From NCBI RefSeq assembly GCF_023716865.1, contig NZ_CP092417.1:2768001-2832000 (forward strand): 64,000 bases of DNA, in the 5' to 3' direction. Origin of the DNA: Endozoicomonas sp. SCSIO W0465. GTDB lineage: Bacteria; Pseudomonadota; Gammaproteobacteria; Pseudomonadales; Endozoicomonadaceae. Below the pieces are notes generated by a model. That model worked only from the letters and a program-made list of their open reading frames with translations. It made no database searches and was not told the DNA's origin. How positions within the stretch are numbered: the first letter of the stretch is position 1; the number at the start of each line of letters is the position of its first letter. Shown piece after piece: positions 1 to 9,830 of this stretch. The position numbers and the translations under genes were made by a program.

Positions 1-1380
1 GCAGCTTGCCTCTTCTCATTGGCCTCGACGGCAGCCTGGGTTAATCGTTCAACTTCCTCAAGCATATGCGCTGGTGCATCACCCAGATCAGAACCCGTTG
101 CACCACGAGCCATGGCCTCCCTGCGAATCTGCTTTTTCAGGGCAGCCAGTGCTTCATGGGCCTGACGCTCTGCACTTACGGCCTCTGTCGCCTGATCCTT
201 CAGCTGTTCAAAGCGAGCCAGTGCAGAACCTTCCAGGCTCCACGGGTCCACTTCCGGCAGTTCTTCAATATTGATGGTCGGTTCTTCATAGCCTTCCTGG
301 CGGGAGATATCCAGCATGGTGGCTTTCACCGCTGAAATCATCAGCATCACCGCAATCACCAGCAGCGGCAGACCGCCGACAATGGCTGCCGTCTGCAATG
401 TTGTCAGACCACCCATAAACATCAGCACAGAAGGCATCAGCGACAGAGTGAATGCCCAGAACAGGCGGTTCCAGCGCATGGGATCTTCAGTCACATTCGT
501 CTGGACAACTGACGCTAGAATAAAGGAGATAGAGTCAAAGGTGGTGGCAGTAAAGATAATACAGAGCAATGTGAACAGTACGATCACCAGATAACTGAAC
601 GGCAGCTGTTCAAGCACACTGAAAATAGCGGTTGTTGCGCCTTCAGCATTGAGAATACCCACAACATCCAGTTGACCGGAAAGCTGCAAGGACAGGCCGA
701 AGTTACCCAGCACGATAAAGTACACGGCACACCCCAGGGAGCCACAGAAAACCGCACCACCGACCATCTGTTTAATGGTTCGCCCTTTGGAAATACGGGC
801 AACGAACAGCCCCATACTCGGTGCATATACCAGCCACCAGGCCCAGTAGAAGATGGTCCAGTCCTGTGGGAAGTGAGTATCTTCAAAGGTGCCATAACCG
901 CCGAAAGGTTCTGCCCATGTGGCCATGACAAAGAAGTTGGACAACATCCGCCCAATAGAGTCCAGACCCGTCTCCACCATAAACAGCGTAGGACCTACCA
1001 CCAGGACAAAAGCCAGCAGACCCAGGGCTCCCCAGAAATTGATATTACTCAACAGTTTGATACCGCCATCCATCCCCTTGTACGAGGAATAAGCGAACAG
1101 CGCCGTACACACCATCAATACACCAATCTGGGTACCATTGGTGGATGGAATACCGGTCAGGTAGGTAATGCCCTCATTGATCAACGGTGCCGCCAGCCCC
1201 AGTGTGGTAGCAGCACCACCGAGCAGACCAAAAATAAACAGCACGTCAATCACCTTGCCCAGAGGCCCTTTACTGCGCGCTTCTCCCAATACCGGCATCA
1301 GGGCTGCAGAGACCTTCAGCACCGGGTTTTTGCGCACATGAAAAAAGTAGGCAATGGGAATGGCCGGAATCATATAGATA
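1..1380 (-). pseudogene. BCCT-family transporter, C-terminal part (gene split by an IS; 3' end outside window)
   Basis: Read on the minus strand in the frame of the fragment at 3015-3463, this segment gives a long hydrophobic multi-helix protein starting YMIPAIPIAYFF and continuing GPLGKVIDVLFIFGLLGGAATTLG, with several further membrane segments. A soluble, charged, coiled-coil-like tail (ALAALKKQIRREAMARG) runs off the window edge. This is the core of a betaine/carnitine/choline transporter, an inner-membrane secondary transporter for osmolytes or quaternary amines. The IS at 1381-3014 cuts the gene after about 150 codons. The two halves join exactly if the IS and one copy of the 6-bp TSD are removed. 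The substrate cannot be told from sequence alone. Confidence 0.88.
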
Positions 1381-3014
1381 GTTCTCGTCCAAAAACACAA
1401 CCAATTGAAAACTGTAGATTTTACCCTGAAAAATTAAGTGGAGCCCTACTGCTATCTGGCGACTAAACTTCCCAAGAGCAAGAAACATAAGGGATTGCCA
1501 AAAACAGAGGACTCCAAATGCGCAAAAAACGCAACCCGCAGTGTAGTATGGAACTCCATTACGTACCTCATGAAATCTGCTCCCAGCTTTCCGGTATCTC
1601 GCAATGGCTTGACGCCCATCCACAGTTCAATGACTGGATTTATGAGGACTTAAGTTCTGGTGATAAACAGAACACTGGGCGGAACGGACTATCAGCAGAA
1701 TCCGTTCTTCGTGCGGCACTCCTGAAACAGTATTTGAATTGTGATTATGACTACTTGTCGTTTGTTTTGATGGACTCCATGCTCTTTCGAGACTTTTGTC
1801 GCCTCGAACCAAACCAGCGCCCCAGTCGCTCCAGTTTGCATGGGCTCATCAGCCTTCTTACTGCATCTACATGGGAACGGATTAATAACTGTCAGCTAAT
1901 GACCGCTAAAGATCAGGGTATTGAAAAAGGGCGCACTGTGGCTATTGACAGCACAGTCACCGAATCGGATATCAAACCTCCTTGCGACAGTGATCTTTTA
2001 GCCAGTTCCGTTAAAGAAATTTGTCGGCTGCTGGAACGGGGACAAACACTGACAGCGACACCGCTTTATGAATATACCCATCACAACCGAGCCGTAAAAG
2101 ATGCGGCCAGAAAATGCATCTACGCTGGCAAAGAAGAGCGGCATCAGCATTATAAAAAACTGCTGCAGTTGACCCGAAAATCCCGGAAGGTACTTATCGA
2201 AGCTACTGTCACGCTAGCAAACGCCCGTCAGCAGGGGCAGTGTCTCCTGGCTGATGATGCCGACAAGTGGCAGGCCGATGTGGATCACCTGTTACCCCTG
2301 GTGGATGCAATAGTCTCCCAGACAGAGCGCAGGGTCTTTAAGGGTGAAAAGGTGCCAGCCCAGGAAAAAGTGGTTAGCCTGTATGAACCCCATACGGATA
2401 TCATCGTAAAAGACAGGCGGCAAGTACAGTATGGCCATAAACTGAACCTGGTTCAGGGAAAAAGTCGATTGATCCTGGACCTGGTTATTGAGGAAGGTAA
2501 CCCAGCGGATTCGGACCAATTCATTCCGATGATGGAAAGACAAAAAGAAATTTATGGTCGTGTACCTCGCCAGACAAGCGGTGACGGCGGATACGCGTGT
2601 CGCGCTAATTTGGAAAAAGCCAAGGCCATGGGAATCAGCGATGTAGCTTTTAATAAGAAGCGCGGACTTGAAGTCGAAGAGATGACTAAAAGTCAGTATG
2701 TGTATAAAACGCTCTTTCGCTTCCGGGCAGGTATTGAAGCGGGAATTTCGTGGCTAAAGAGATGTTTTGGGCTATCACGTTGCCACTGCAAGGGTTCTGA
2801 GCGTTTTGATTCTCATTGCTGGTTATCGGTGGTCTAGTACCTTTCCAGCATGGTGGGAGGATGTTTTCTGCCTGCTTTTCGCGTTTTTCTCCAATATCCG
2901 TCCCAGATTAGAGAAAAAAAGGGAAGAGTTTTTGCGGCTCTCTGGAATTTCAGGAAATATCAAAACGAACGTACAATCTAATTATGATTGCCTGATGCGT
3001 TTTTGGACGAGAAC
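1381..3014 (+). mobile_element. ISNCY-family (ISDol1-like) insertion sequence, 1634 bp
   Basis: The ends are imperfect inverted repeats beginning GTTCTCGTCCAAAAAC on the left, mirrored on the right as GTTTTTGGACGAGAAC. The element is flanked by the direct repeat TAGATA at 1375-1380 and 3015-3020. One transposase gene fills most of it. Size and a 6-bp TSD fit the ISDol1 group of ISNCY, as I recall that group. It lies inside the BCCT gene, transcribed against it. The intact TSD shows a simple, recent-looking insertion without later rearrangement. Confidence 0.88.
1518..2837 (+). CDS. ISNCY/ISDol1-like transposase
   Basis: The product is a 439-residue DDE transposase. The N-terminal part (to about residue 120) resembles the DUF772-type domain. 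The stretch with TVAIDSTV (about residues 134-141) carries the likely first catalytic Asp, SGDGGYA (about 352) the likely second, and RAGIEAGISWLKR near the C-terminus supplies the Glu helix. The ORF stops at SVV; beyond the TAG the same frame stays open for about 45 codons, so the extreme C-terminus may have been lost to a nonsense change. The start ATG lies about 137 bp inside the left end. Confidence 0.8.
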   Translation: MRKKRNPQCSMELHYVPHEICSQLSGISQWLDAHPQFNDWIYEDLSSGDKQNTGRNGLSAESVLRAALLKQYLNCDYDYLSFVLMDSMLFRDFCRLEPNQRPSRSSLHGLISLLTASTWERINNCQLMTAKDQGIEKGRTVAIDSTVTESDIKPPCDSDLLASSVKEICRLLERGQTLTATPLYEYTHHNRAVKDAARKCIYAGKEERHQHYKKLLQLTRKSRKVLIEATVTLANARQQGQCLLADDADKWQADVDHLLPLVDAIVSQTERRVFKGEKVPAQEKVVSLYEPHTDIIVKDRRQVQYGHKLNLVQGKSRLILDLVIEEGNPADSDQFIPMMERQKEIYGRVPRQTSGDGGYACRANLEKAKAMGISDVAFNKKRGLEVEEMTKSQYVYKTLFRFRAGIEAGISWLKRCFGLSRCHCKGSERFDSHCWLSVV

Positions 3015-3463
3015 TAGATACACCAGGCAACCGGCCCCCAGTGGAAGATACCGTAAGTGGCTGCCCAGCGAACCGCCTCTTCACTGCCCGGCTCAAGCTG
3101 AAAAGGCGGTGACTGATAATAGTAGGCCCACTCAATACAACCCCAGTAGAGAATACTGGCACCGATACCACCACAGAACAACATGGCCGCCCAGGAGGTG
3201 GTCGAATACTCCGGCTGCTCATTAGCTTCACCCAGCTTGATCTGGCCAATATCGGAAAATACCACGTAGGTCATAAACACCACGGCGGCCAGGCCCAGTC
3301 CCAGGTAAAGCACCCCCATTGTGTCCGTCATAAAGGTTTTTGCGATGGCAATCCAGTGAGCGCCCTCATCCGGAAACAGTGCCAGCGGTATAACCACCGA
3401 GATCAACAAAATAACCGCACCAAAAAAGGTCGGCTTATCAACAAGCTTAAAATGCTCTTCCAT
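3015..3463 (-). pseudogene. BCCT-family transporter, N-terminal part (split by IS)
   Basis: The fragment encodes 150 residues from ATG at 3463. It has a first membrane helix (FFGAVILLISVVIPLALF), a second (VLYLGLGLAAVVFMTYVVF) and the typical BCCT segment CGGIGASILYWGCIEWAYYY followed by PPFQLEPGSEEA and YGIFHWG. That pattern is close to the CaiT-like branch. The frame runs into the IS and continues at 1380 on its other side. The protein made today would be a truncated, non-functional stub. Confidence 0.88.
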
Positions 3464-3848
3464 AATCTTTGGTCTTCAAGAATGAACAGCCGTTGCAGCT
3501 GTGAAAACAATAATTATCAGTTGTGTGCAAAAAGGGATGTTAATTTTTTCGGCGATATGCTCATCGTGAGCATCATGCCTGATATGCCATTCCAACCGGT
3601 CATTTATGCACCGGAGTTACCGAAAGGATAATAAGCATAAAGACCTACAAAATCTACGGAAATATCTATTATTGAGCAGATTAAATACGGAAAGAGGTAG
3701 GCAGCAGGACAGGTTTATTCTGTTTGATCATCTTGCAAGCTGTATGAGAGTAGCGCGTGACCGGGTGCCCCGTAGCGAGGAGGTCAGAAAAAGGAATTTC
3801 AGGAAAGGCGATTTCTGGACACTCAATCACTGAGCATCCAGACAGGAA
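3464..3848. other. Intergenic region between the BCCT gene and lpxL
   Basis: About 385 bp upstream of the BCCT start and downstream of lpxL (both on the minus strand). Short ORFs here have no recognisable features and overlap without operon logic. I see no RNA gene. It presumably holds the BCCT promoter. Confidence 0.4.
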
Positions 3849-4802
3849 TCAACCCCGGTAAAAGTCAGCCTCACCCTCCGGGCGATTTTTAAACCGCCGA
3901 TGGAGCCACATATACTGCTCAGGATGCTCACGAATTCGCTGCTCAACGAACTGGTTAACCTGAAGCGCATCCTGGTAGTCATCACCGGAAGGGATGCCTT
4001 CCAGGGCAGAATAAAGGTGAACGTCGTAGCCTTTGGCATCATCAAGGCGAGTCACCGTCATGGGAATCACTTTAGCCTTTCCCGCTTTGGCAAGGCGGGA
4101 GGTACTGGTAATCGTTGCGGCGGGAATACCGAAGAAAGGCACAAAGCGTCCATTTTGGATGCCATAGTCCTGGTCTGGAGAATACCAGACGGTTCTGCCT
4201 GACTTTAATGAGCGCAGCATGCCACGAACATCCCGCCTTCTCAGCAACTGACTGCCAGGATCAAAACGATGCCTTAAGCGACGCTGAACGTATTCAAAGA
4301 CCAGATTCCCATGCTCTCGATAAGTGGCATCGACGCTGTGGCGCTGGGTAATCAAGCGACCAGCCAGCTCTATGGTGGTGAAATGCATCACCATCAGGAT
4401 GGTGCCATCATCAGACTGCAGGTTTTCCAGACCTTGATAAGAAACGATCTTCTCCAGCCTGTCTGAAGGCCACCACCAGGCAATGGTAACCTCCATAATA
4501 CCGATGCCTACCGACTCAAAGTTTTTCTTCAGCAGTGTTTCTCTTTCATCCTGACTCAACCCGGGAAAACATTTCTCCAGATTAACCCGGGCAACATGAA
4601 CACGGTCACCCGCCACATGGTAACTGATACGTCCCAGCCATCGTCCCAGTTGGACAATCCAGCGATAAGGCAATAGTGAAGGTATAAAAGTTAACCCGAT
4701 ACCCAGCCAGGTAAGCCAGTACTTCGGGTGCAGATATGACCGGTGAAAAACATCGTCTTCACGGGCATCAGCCTGCGGGTGCATATCAGGGTTTCGCAAC
4801 AT
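3849..4802 (-). CDS. lpxL: Lipid A biosynthesis acyltransferase (LpxL/HtrB family)
   Basis: This 317-residue protein would transfer an acyl chain from acyl-ACP to the Kdo2-lipid IVA precursor at the inner membrane. A membrane-anchor segment (WLTWLGIGLTFIPSLLPY, about residues 30-46) is followed by the acyltransferase domain. The family catalytic pattern HX4E is visible as H140-FTTI-E145. The typical C-terminal MWLHRRFKNRP is present near residue 300. Length is normal. It diverges from minC with about 100 bp between the starts. LpxM/LpxP-like secondary acyltransferases share these motifs, so the exact acyl position is inferred. Confidence 0.88.
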   Translation of the reverse strand: MLRNPDMHPQADAREDDVFHRSYLHPKYWLTWLGIGLTFIPSLLPYRWIVQLGRWLGRISYHVAGDRVHVARVNLEKCFPGLSQDERETLLKKNFESVGIGIMEVTIAWWWPSDRLEKIVSYQGLENLQSDDGTILMVMHFTTIELAGRLITQRHSVDATYREHGNLVFEYVQRRLRHRFDPGSQLLRRRDVRGMLRSLKSGRTVWYSPDQDYGIQNGRFVPFFGIPAATITSTSRLAKAGKAKVIPMTVTRLDDAKGYDVHLYSALEGIPSGDDYQDALQVNQFVEQRIREHPEQYMWLHRRFKNRPEGEADFYRG

Positions 4803-4906
4803 ATAGATTAATTCAATACTTGTATCTGATCGTTGATTTCTCTACGCTACAACTTGTTGTATAAAAAGCTGACCATTTAATCTGCTGCTTATCAAAGTTG
4901 TACGTT

Positions 4907-5701
4907 ATGACCCTTCAACTGCAAACCGGTACTGCCGCTGCAGCTTTCAAGATGACCGGTGGTATTTATACACTGACTACTCTTGAATTGCATTCTACCA
5001 ATCCAGTGGAGATTACCAACCAGCTGGAGAGCATGACCCGTAAGGCGCCCAATTTTTTCCAGCAGACGCCGGTTATCATCGCCTTCGACCAGCTTGGCCC
5101 GGAACAACCGCCGATTGATCTTTACCAGCTGCGACACAAGCTCCAGCAGTTTGGCCTGATCCTGATCGCTCTTCGTGGCGGTCATGAAAACCATAAACAG
5201 GATGCCATGATGGCAGGTATCCCCTGGCTTCCGCCCCCAAGGCGACGAAACCCGAAAGAAGAACACTTTGCTGATCATGTAGACACCAATGTTGTTATCA
5301 TGCAGAAATCCCGTACCACCAGTACCCCCGAAGCAGAGACTGCAAGCCAGACGCAAACGACACCGGTGATACAGAAGACCACCCTGATAGAGCACCCGAT
5401 CCGCTCTGGGCAACAGGTCTATGCAGAGGGTGATCTGGTCATTACCAGTCCGGTCAGTTCCGGTGCCGAACTTCTCGCAGGCGGCAATATACACGTCTAT
5501 GGTCCATTACGCGGTCGAGCATTGGCGGGTGTCAATGGCAATACTGACGCCCGTATATTCTGCTTGCAGTTTGAAGCCGAGCTTATTTCCATCAACGGTC
5601 AGTACAAGATGCCCTCAGCATCCAGTAACGGTGATCCTCTCTGGGGAAGCAGCGTAACCGTATCCCTTGAGGTGCAAAGCTTGCACATAAAGAAACTTTA
5701 A
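4907..5701 (+). CDS. minC: Septum site-determining protein MinC
   Basis: MinC is the FtsZ-polymer inhibitor recruited to the membrane by MinD, which keeps division away from the poles. The N-terminal domain (to about residue 110) includes DQLGPEQPPIDLYQLR. A Thr/Gln/Pro-rich linker (about 130-155) leads to the C-terminal beta-helix with VYAEGDLVITSPVSSGAELLAGGNIHVYGPLRGRALAGV, the MinD-binding MinC signature. The ATG at 4907 is preferred over an in-frame TTG nine bases upstream (4898), though no strong ribosome binding site supports either. It is the first gene of minCDE; minD follows after 48 bp. Confidence 0.95.
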   Translation: MTLQLQTGTAAAAFKMTGGIYTLTTLELHSTNPVEITNQLESMTRKAPNFFQQTPVIIAFDQLGPEQPPIDLYQLRHKLQQFGLILIALRGGHENHKQDAMMAGIPWLPPPRRRNPKEEHFADHVDTNVVIMQKSRTTSTPEAETASQTQTTPVIQKTTLIEHPIRSGQQVYAEGDLVITSPVSSGAELLAGGNIHVYGPLRGRALAGVNGNTDARIFCLQFEAELISINGQYKMPSASSNGDPLWGSSVTVSLEVQSLHIKKL

Positions 5702-5749
5702 GAAATACTGAACAATAGTTCAGTTCTTGATTCATGACAGGATTTCACC

Positions 5750-6565
5750 TTGGCTCGTATTATTGTTGTGACTTCTGGAAAGGGTGGCGTCGGAAAAACC
5801 ACCACCAGTGCTTCCATTGCAACAGGATTGGCTCTTAAAGGTCACAGGACCGTTGTCATTGACTTTGATGTAGGCCTCAGAAACCTGGATCTCCTGATGG
5901 GGTGTGAGCGACGTGTCGTATACGACTTCGTCAACGTAATTAACGGTGAGGCTGAGTTGCACCAGGCCCTGATCAGGGATAAACGCACAGAAAATCTATC
6001 CATTCTGCCAGCGTCGCAAACCCGGGACAAAGAGGCCCTGACTCACGAAGGGGTCGAAAAAGTCCTGAACCAGCTGGCAAAAGACTTTGAATACATCATC
6101 TGCGACTCTCCGGCAGGTATCGAACACGGTGCCCTGATGGCACTCTACTTTGCCGATGAAGCCATTATTACCACGAATCCTGAGGTGTCATCCGTCCGGG
6201 ACTCTGACCGTATACTGGGTATTTTGCAGAGTAAATCCCGGCGTGCTGTTGAAAACCTTGAGCCCGTTAAGGAGCATTTACTGGTTACCCGCTACAATCC
6301 TGATCGGGTAACACGAGGGGAAATGCTCAACATTCAGGATGTCGAAGAAATTCTGGCGATACCACTGATTGGTGTTATTCCTGAGTCCGCCTCAGTCTTG
6401 AAAGCCTCCAACCAGGGTGTACCCGTAGTATGCAATACCGACAGTGATGCCGGTCAGGCATACAACGATGTGGTTGCGCGCTTCCTTGGTGAAGACATAC
6501 CACACCGTTTTCTTGAACCCACCAGAAAAGGGTTCTTACAGCGCATGTTTGGAGGAATAGGATGA
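5750..6565 (+). CDS. minD: Septum site-determining ATPase MinD
   Basis: MinD is a ParA/MinD-type ATPase that cycles on and off the inner membrane and carries MinC. The deviant Walker A motif GKGGVGKTT lies at residues 10-18. The C-terminus (RKGFLQRMFGGIG) is the amphipathic membrane-targeting helix. The start is TTG at 5750, because the protein begins MARIIVVTSGKGG exactly as in the family and an AGGA ribosome binding site lies about 7 bp upstream. Its stop overlaps the minE start (ATGA at 6562-6565), so the two are translationally coupled. Confidence 0.97.
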   Translation: MARIIVVTSGKGGVGKTTTSASIATGLALKGHRTVVIDFDVGLRNLDLLMGCERRVVYDFVNVINGEAELHQALIRDKRTENLSILPASQTRDKEALTHEGVEKVLNQLAKDFEYIICDSPAGIEHGALMALYFADEAIITTNPEVSSVRDSDRILGILQSKSRRAVENLEPVKEHLLVTRYNPDRVTRGEMLNIQDVEEILAIPLIGVIPESASVLKASNQGVPVVCNTDSDAGQAYNDVVARFLGEDIPHRFLEPTRKGFLQRMFGGIG

Positions 6566-6813
6566 ATCTTATGCAGCTATTCCGCTCACGCAAAGAAGAC
6601 AACAGCGCCGCGATTGCCAAGGAAAGGCTGCAGATCATAGTAGCCCACGAACGGAACAGTCGAAGTGGGCGTGATTTTCTGCCAGCTATGGAGCGGGATA
6701 TTCTTCAGGTTATTCAAAAATACATTGAGATCCAGCAGGAGTGCATTGACATCAAGCTGGACTCTCAGGATGGTTGCTCTATCCTCGAGGTCAATGTACA
6801 GCTGCCGAACTGA
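6562..6813 (+). CDS. minE: Cell division topological specificity factor MinE
   Basis: This 83-residue protein stimulates the MinD ATPase and sets up pole-to-pole oscillation. The N-terminal membrane-binding stretch (MNLMQLFRSR) is followed by the MinD-contact segment KERLQIIVAHER (about residues 20-31). The C-terminal topological-specificity domain includes LPAMERDILQVIQKYI. Length and order after minD are normal. Confidence 0.97.
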   Translation: MNLMQLFRSRKEDNSAAIAKERLQIIVAHERNSRSGRDFLPAMERDILQVIQKYIEIQQECIDIKLDSQDGCSILEVNVQLPN

Positions 6814-6820
6814 CGGCAGC
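6801..6820 (+). terminator. Hairpin at the end of minE
   Basis: GCTGCCG (6801-6807) pairs with CGGCAGC (6814-6820) around a 6-nt loop that contains the minE stop codon. No T-tract follows, so this is at best a weak or Rho-assisted terminator. Confidence 0.35.
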
Positions 6821-7040
6821 TAACCACCTCCAGCCCCCCGTCATCTTGATGAGCCACTGCTGATAGAAAAAAATCATCGCGCTCAGAGATCTGACCTCTG
6901 GATCCATTCGTTGTAATGATTTCGCCGTTGCCATAAAAAATCTTCGATCGGAGGCTTTCGCAGATTGGTTGCCAATTTGATGAAACGGATGTAGTCAGCT
7001 GAGCGCCAGAATAAGAGATGTTCAGTTTTCTAATCGAGGG

Positions 7041-7063
7041 TTCGGGCAGCCATGCTGCCCGAA
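7041..7063 (-). terminator. Hairpin downstream of the MFS gene
   Basis: A perfect 10-bp stem (TTCGGGCAGC with GCTGCCCGAA) closes a 3-nt loop just past the MFS stop codon on the minus strand. The T-tract on that strand is poor. Confidence 0.45.
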
Positions 7064-7072
7064 AGGTCAAGA

Positions 7073-8320
7073 TCAGGGGTTGGCTGGCTCTTCTGTATCC
7101 AGTAACTCCTCAGCATCAGAACGAGGGTCAATCTGGGCAACAATGGGCGTTGTGCGGGGTACTGGAATAAAGTGCTGCTCTTCGCTGGTATAGATCGCAG
7201 GACGGTAAGCCATACGAATCAGGAAGAAGATACCGGTAGCACCCATCACGGTAATGAAATACAGCATCAGACCTTCTGACATATGACCCATAAACAGTGA
7301 TGCGAAGATCGGGCCGATACACGCGCCAAAGCTGTAGGCCAGAAGCAGTCCCTGGGTTCCTGCAACAATATCATCCGGGTGCATATGGTCACACCCGTGG
7401 CTGATGGCCAGTGGGTAGAGTGTGAAGGTTGCACCACCAAACAGAAATAACAAGGGATAATACAGCCAGTGCCCGTGGGAACTGAGGATGAGGCCGAAGC
7501 AAACGGTACAACCTGCCAGGGCGACCAGTATCAACATTTTACGCCGATCGATAATATCGGAGAGGTAACCCACTGGAAACTGTAGTGCCATTCCGCCAAT
7601 CATAGTGATGGCGAGAAAGATAGCTACGGAGTGATCATCGCTGCCGCTGAGGTCGGCCAGGTAAATGGGCAGCATTGAATACAAACCGCCCAATACCAGA
7701 CCACCGGCAAAACAGCCGAGCACCCCGGAGGGTGTCAGTTCGAAAAGCTTTCTGAATCCCAGCGAAGAGGCTTCTTCTATCTCTGGCGTTGGAATTCGGG
7801 TCATTGCCGGTGGGAAGATCGACAATGACAATAAAATACCGATCAGGATAAAAGGCGTCAGGCTACTACTATCGAGGAAGCCGACAAAAAGCTGTCCAAT
7901 GGCATTGGCTCCATAGAGGGACACCATGTAGAAGGACAGGACCCTGCCGCGGTTGGAGCTGTCACTTTCACAGAGAAGCCACGACTCAACCACAACAAAT
8001 ATGCCGGCAACTGCCATACCATTAAGGAAGCGCAGTACTAACCAGCTGGTGGTATTCTCAGACAGCGCAAGACTTAATACGGTGGCGCAGAGCAACGCCA
8101 TAAAGCAGGCGAAAGAGCGAATGTGGCCCACCCGGCAAACGATACTCTCTGAGCGAAATGACCCTGCCAGCAATCCCAGGTAGTAGGCGGTACCCATCAG
8201 ACCGGCCATAAAGTCATTGCCATCTGTCGCGTTGATTCTCAGGGGAATCAAAGTCGTCAGGTATCCGCTGGCCAGGGCGAAAATAAACATGCCTGACAGT
8301 GGCGCAACAAAACGTATCAT
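7073..8320 (-). CDS. MFS transporter
   Basis: This 415-residue inner-membrane protein has about twelve hydrophobic segments. The loop SFRSESIVCRVGHIRSFACF sits where the family has its loop 2-3 motif, and GYLSDIIDRRKML is the matching repeat in the second half. The C-terminal tail is acidic and soluble (DPRSDAEELLDTEEP). The open frame extends 69 codons further upstream, but that part is basic, not hydrophobic and unlike MFS N-termini, so ATG at 8320 is preferred. The overall look is of the YcaD-like branch. The substrate is unknown; it stands alone on the minus strand. Confidence 0.8.
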   Translation of the reverse strand: MIRFVAPLSGMFIFALASGYLTTLIPLRINATDGNDFMAGLMGTAYYLGLLAGSFRSESIVCRVGHIRSFACFMALLCATVLSLALSENTTSWLVLRFLNGMAVAGIFVVVESWLLCESDSSNRGRVLSFYMVSLYGANAIGQLFVGFLDSSSLTPFILIGILLSLSIFPPAMTRIPTPEIEEASSLGFRKLFELTPSGVLGCFAGGLVLGGLYSMLPIYLADLSGSDDHSVAIFLAITMIGGMALQFPVGYLSDIIDRRKMLILVALAGCTVCFGLILSSHGHWLYYPLLFLFGGATFTLYPLAISHGCDHMHPDDIVAGTQGLLLAYSFGACIGPIFASLFMGHMSEGLMLYFITVMGATGIFFLIRMAYRPAIYTSEEQHFIPVPRTTPIVAQIDPRSDAEELLDTEEPANP

Positions 8321-8818
8321 AGTTTGTAGCCCGATAACGGTGTTAACAAGTAAAGAAGATGAGCGATTTATTCCAGGTTTTATCGGCCTGACAGGAAAAC
8401 GGAATAGAAAATCCCGACAGGAATTATAGATGCTCGCAGAAACGCTCCGGTTTCGATAATTATGGTCCAGAATCCGGTATTTTGATGAACTCTTCACTGC
8501 AGGATAGGGGAATGTGATCTGATACATCGCAGGAAAAATTCTTAAACATTCCGGATCACGGGTTGCACAATACAGCTTTATTCAATTGAGCCCGATTTCC
8601 CGGTTGGATAGTAATACCAATGCCTTCGGGTATCCATAGGAAGGTGATGGTGATGGCATAATTTTTTTTCAGTTTACTCAGCCGACTTGATTCTTTCGCT
8701 ATAAAACACAGACAAGTTAAAAACACCCATTATTGCGAAGCACCAGAATGGCAATCAGGGGCAACAGAGTCTGTGGGTAGATGATCATATTAATCATTAT
8801 TATTTTTGGGGGCGGTCT
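8321..8818. other. Intergenic region between queH and the MFS gene
   Basis: About 500 bp. The part next to the MFS gene is an open-frame extension judged non-coding. I see no other gene, hairpin terminator or RNA here. Confidence 0.4.
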
Positions 8819-9541
8819 TCAGGAAGATTTAGCAATGATTGCACAGTCGCCGTCCTGCTCCGGTGCCTCTTTACTCTGCCCGTAAAAATTCACCAGTCTT
8901 TTGATTCGGCTGCGTCCTTGAGCCATTCGGTATCGGTTGGTATCCCTCAGGCTGTATACGCAACCACAGTATTCCTGTTGATAGAATGCTTCCCGTTTGG
9001 CAAGCTCGATCATTCTCTGGCTGCCCCCTTTTTTGCGCCAATTGTAAGTCCAGTAGGAGACGTCGGGGTAATGCCCTGCCGAGCGTATACCACAGCCATT
9101 GATCTGTTCCATGTTCTTCCAGCGTGAAATACCCAGTGTGCTGGAGATGAGCGTAAAGTTGTGCTCATAAGCATAAAGAGCGGTTCGTTCGAATCGCATA
9201 TCAAAACAGGCGGTGCAGCGTTTACCCCGTTCCGGCTCATTTTCCATGCCCCGGGTGCGTTCAAACCAGTTTTCCGTATCATAATCAGCATCAATAAACG
9301 GAATATTAAGCTTGTCGCAGAACCGTTTGTTTTCATCCTTACGAAGCTGGTACTCCGCTACTGGGTGGATGTTCGGGTTATAGAAGAAAACGGTTTGTTC
9401 AATGCCAGAGGCTTTAATCGCTTCCATCACTTCACCGGCACAGGGGGCACAGCACGAATGCAGCAGGATTTTCCGGGTGCTGTCAGGTGTATTCAGGTGA
9501 GGACGTTGATAATGATCAACAGAGAGAGGGTTATGTTTCAT
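8819..9541 (-). CDS. queH: Epoxyqueuosine reductase QueH
   Basis: QueH (DUF208) reduces epoxyqueuosine to queuosine in tRNA, replacing the cobalamin-dependent QueG. Visible features are the N-terminal cysteine motif HSCCAPCAGE, the downstream pair CTACFDMRFERTA, and the second cluster QEYCGCVYSLRD, which supply the iron-sulfur and disulfide cysteines of the family. The ATG at 9541 gives an N-terminus of normal length; an alternative ATG at 9580 adds 13 residues. Confidence 0.9.
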   Translation of the reverse strand: MKHNPLSVDHYQRPHLNTPDSTRKILLHSCCAPCAGEVMEAIKASGIEQTVFFYNPNIHPVAEYQLRKDENKRFCDKLNIPFIDADYDTENWFERTRGMENEPERGKRCTACFDMRFERTALYAYEHNFTLISSTLGISRWKNMEQINGCGIRSAGHYPDVSYWTYNWRKKGGSQRMIELAKREAFYQQEYCGCVYSLRDTNRYRMAQGRSRIKRLVNFYGQSKEAPEQDGDCAIIAKSS

Positions 9542-9830
9542 GGCAACCGTACCGGTCTGAGATGCACAGTGGATATACAACCAATAAGTTTAGAAGATGT
9601 GGTGGTTTGGTGTGGGCATTTCATGTAAGAGGGCGAGATCAATGAACCATAAGTCCAGTTGATGACACCCTATTTATTATTATCTGAAATTTCACCCGCT
9701 ATATTTCGGTACCAAAGTATCTAAACAGCATTGAAGTCTGCTACTAACCTCATTTCACTGACGTTCAGGTTTGTAGTCAGCAGGCCTGATCAGTTCAGTC
9801 GGAATCCGGACTTATTGATGGTGATTGGTC

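Noticed and set aside
672..1466. 264-residue plus-strand ORF
   Set aside because: It lies antisense to the BCCT gene, which has clear membrane-protein coding; the ORF is low-quality and runs into the IS.
2767..3225. 152-residue ORF at the end of the ISNCY-like element
   Set aside because: It crosses the IS border into antisense of the BCCT gene and starts inside the transposase gene in another frame.
8321..8527. N-terminal extension of the MFS transporter
   Set aside because: The sequence is basic and non-hydrophobic, and family proteins begin near the Met at 8320.
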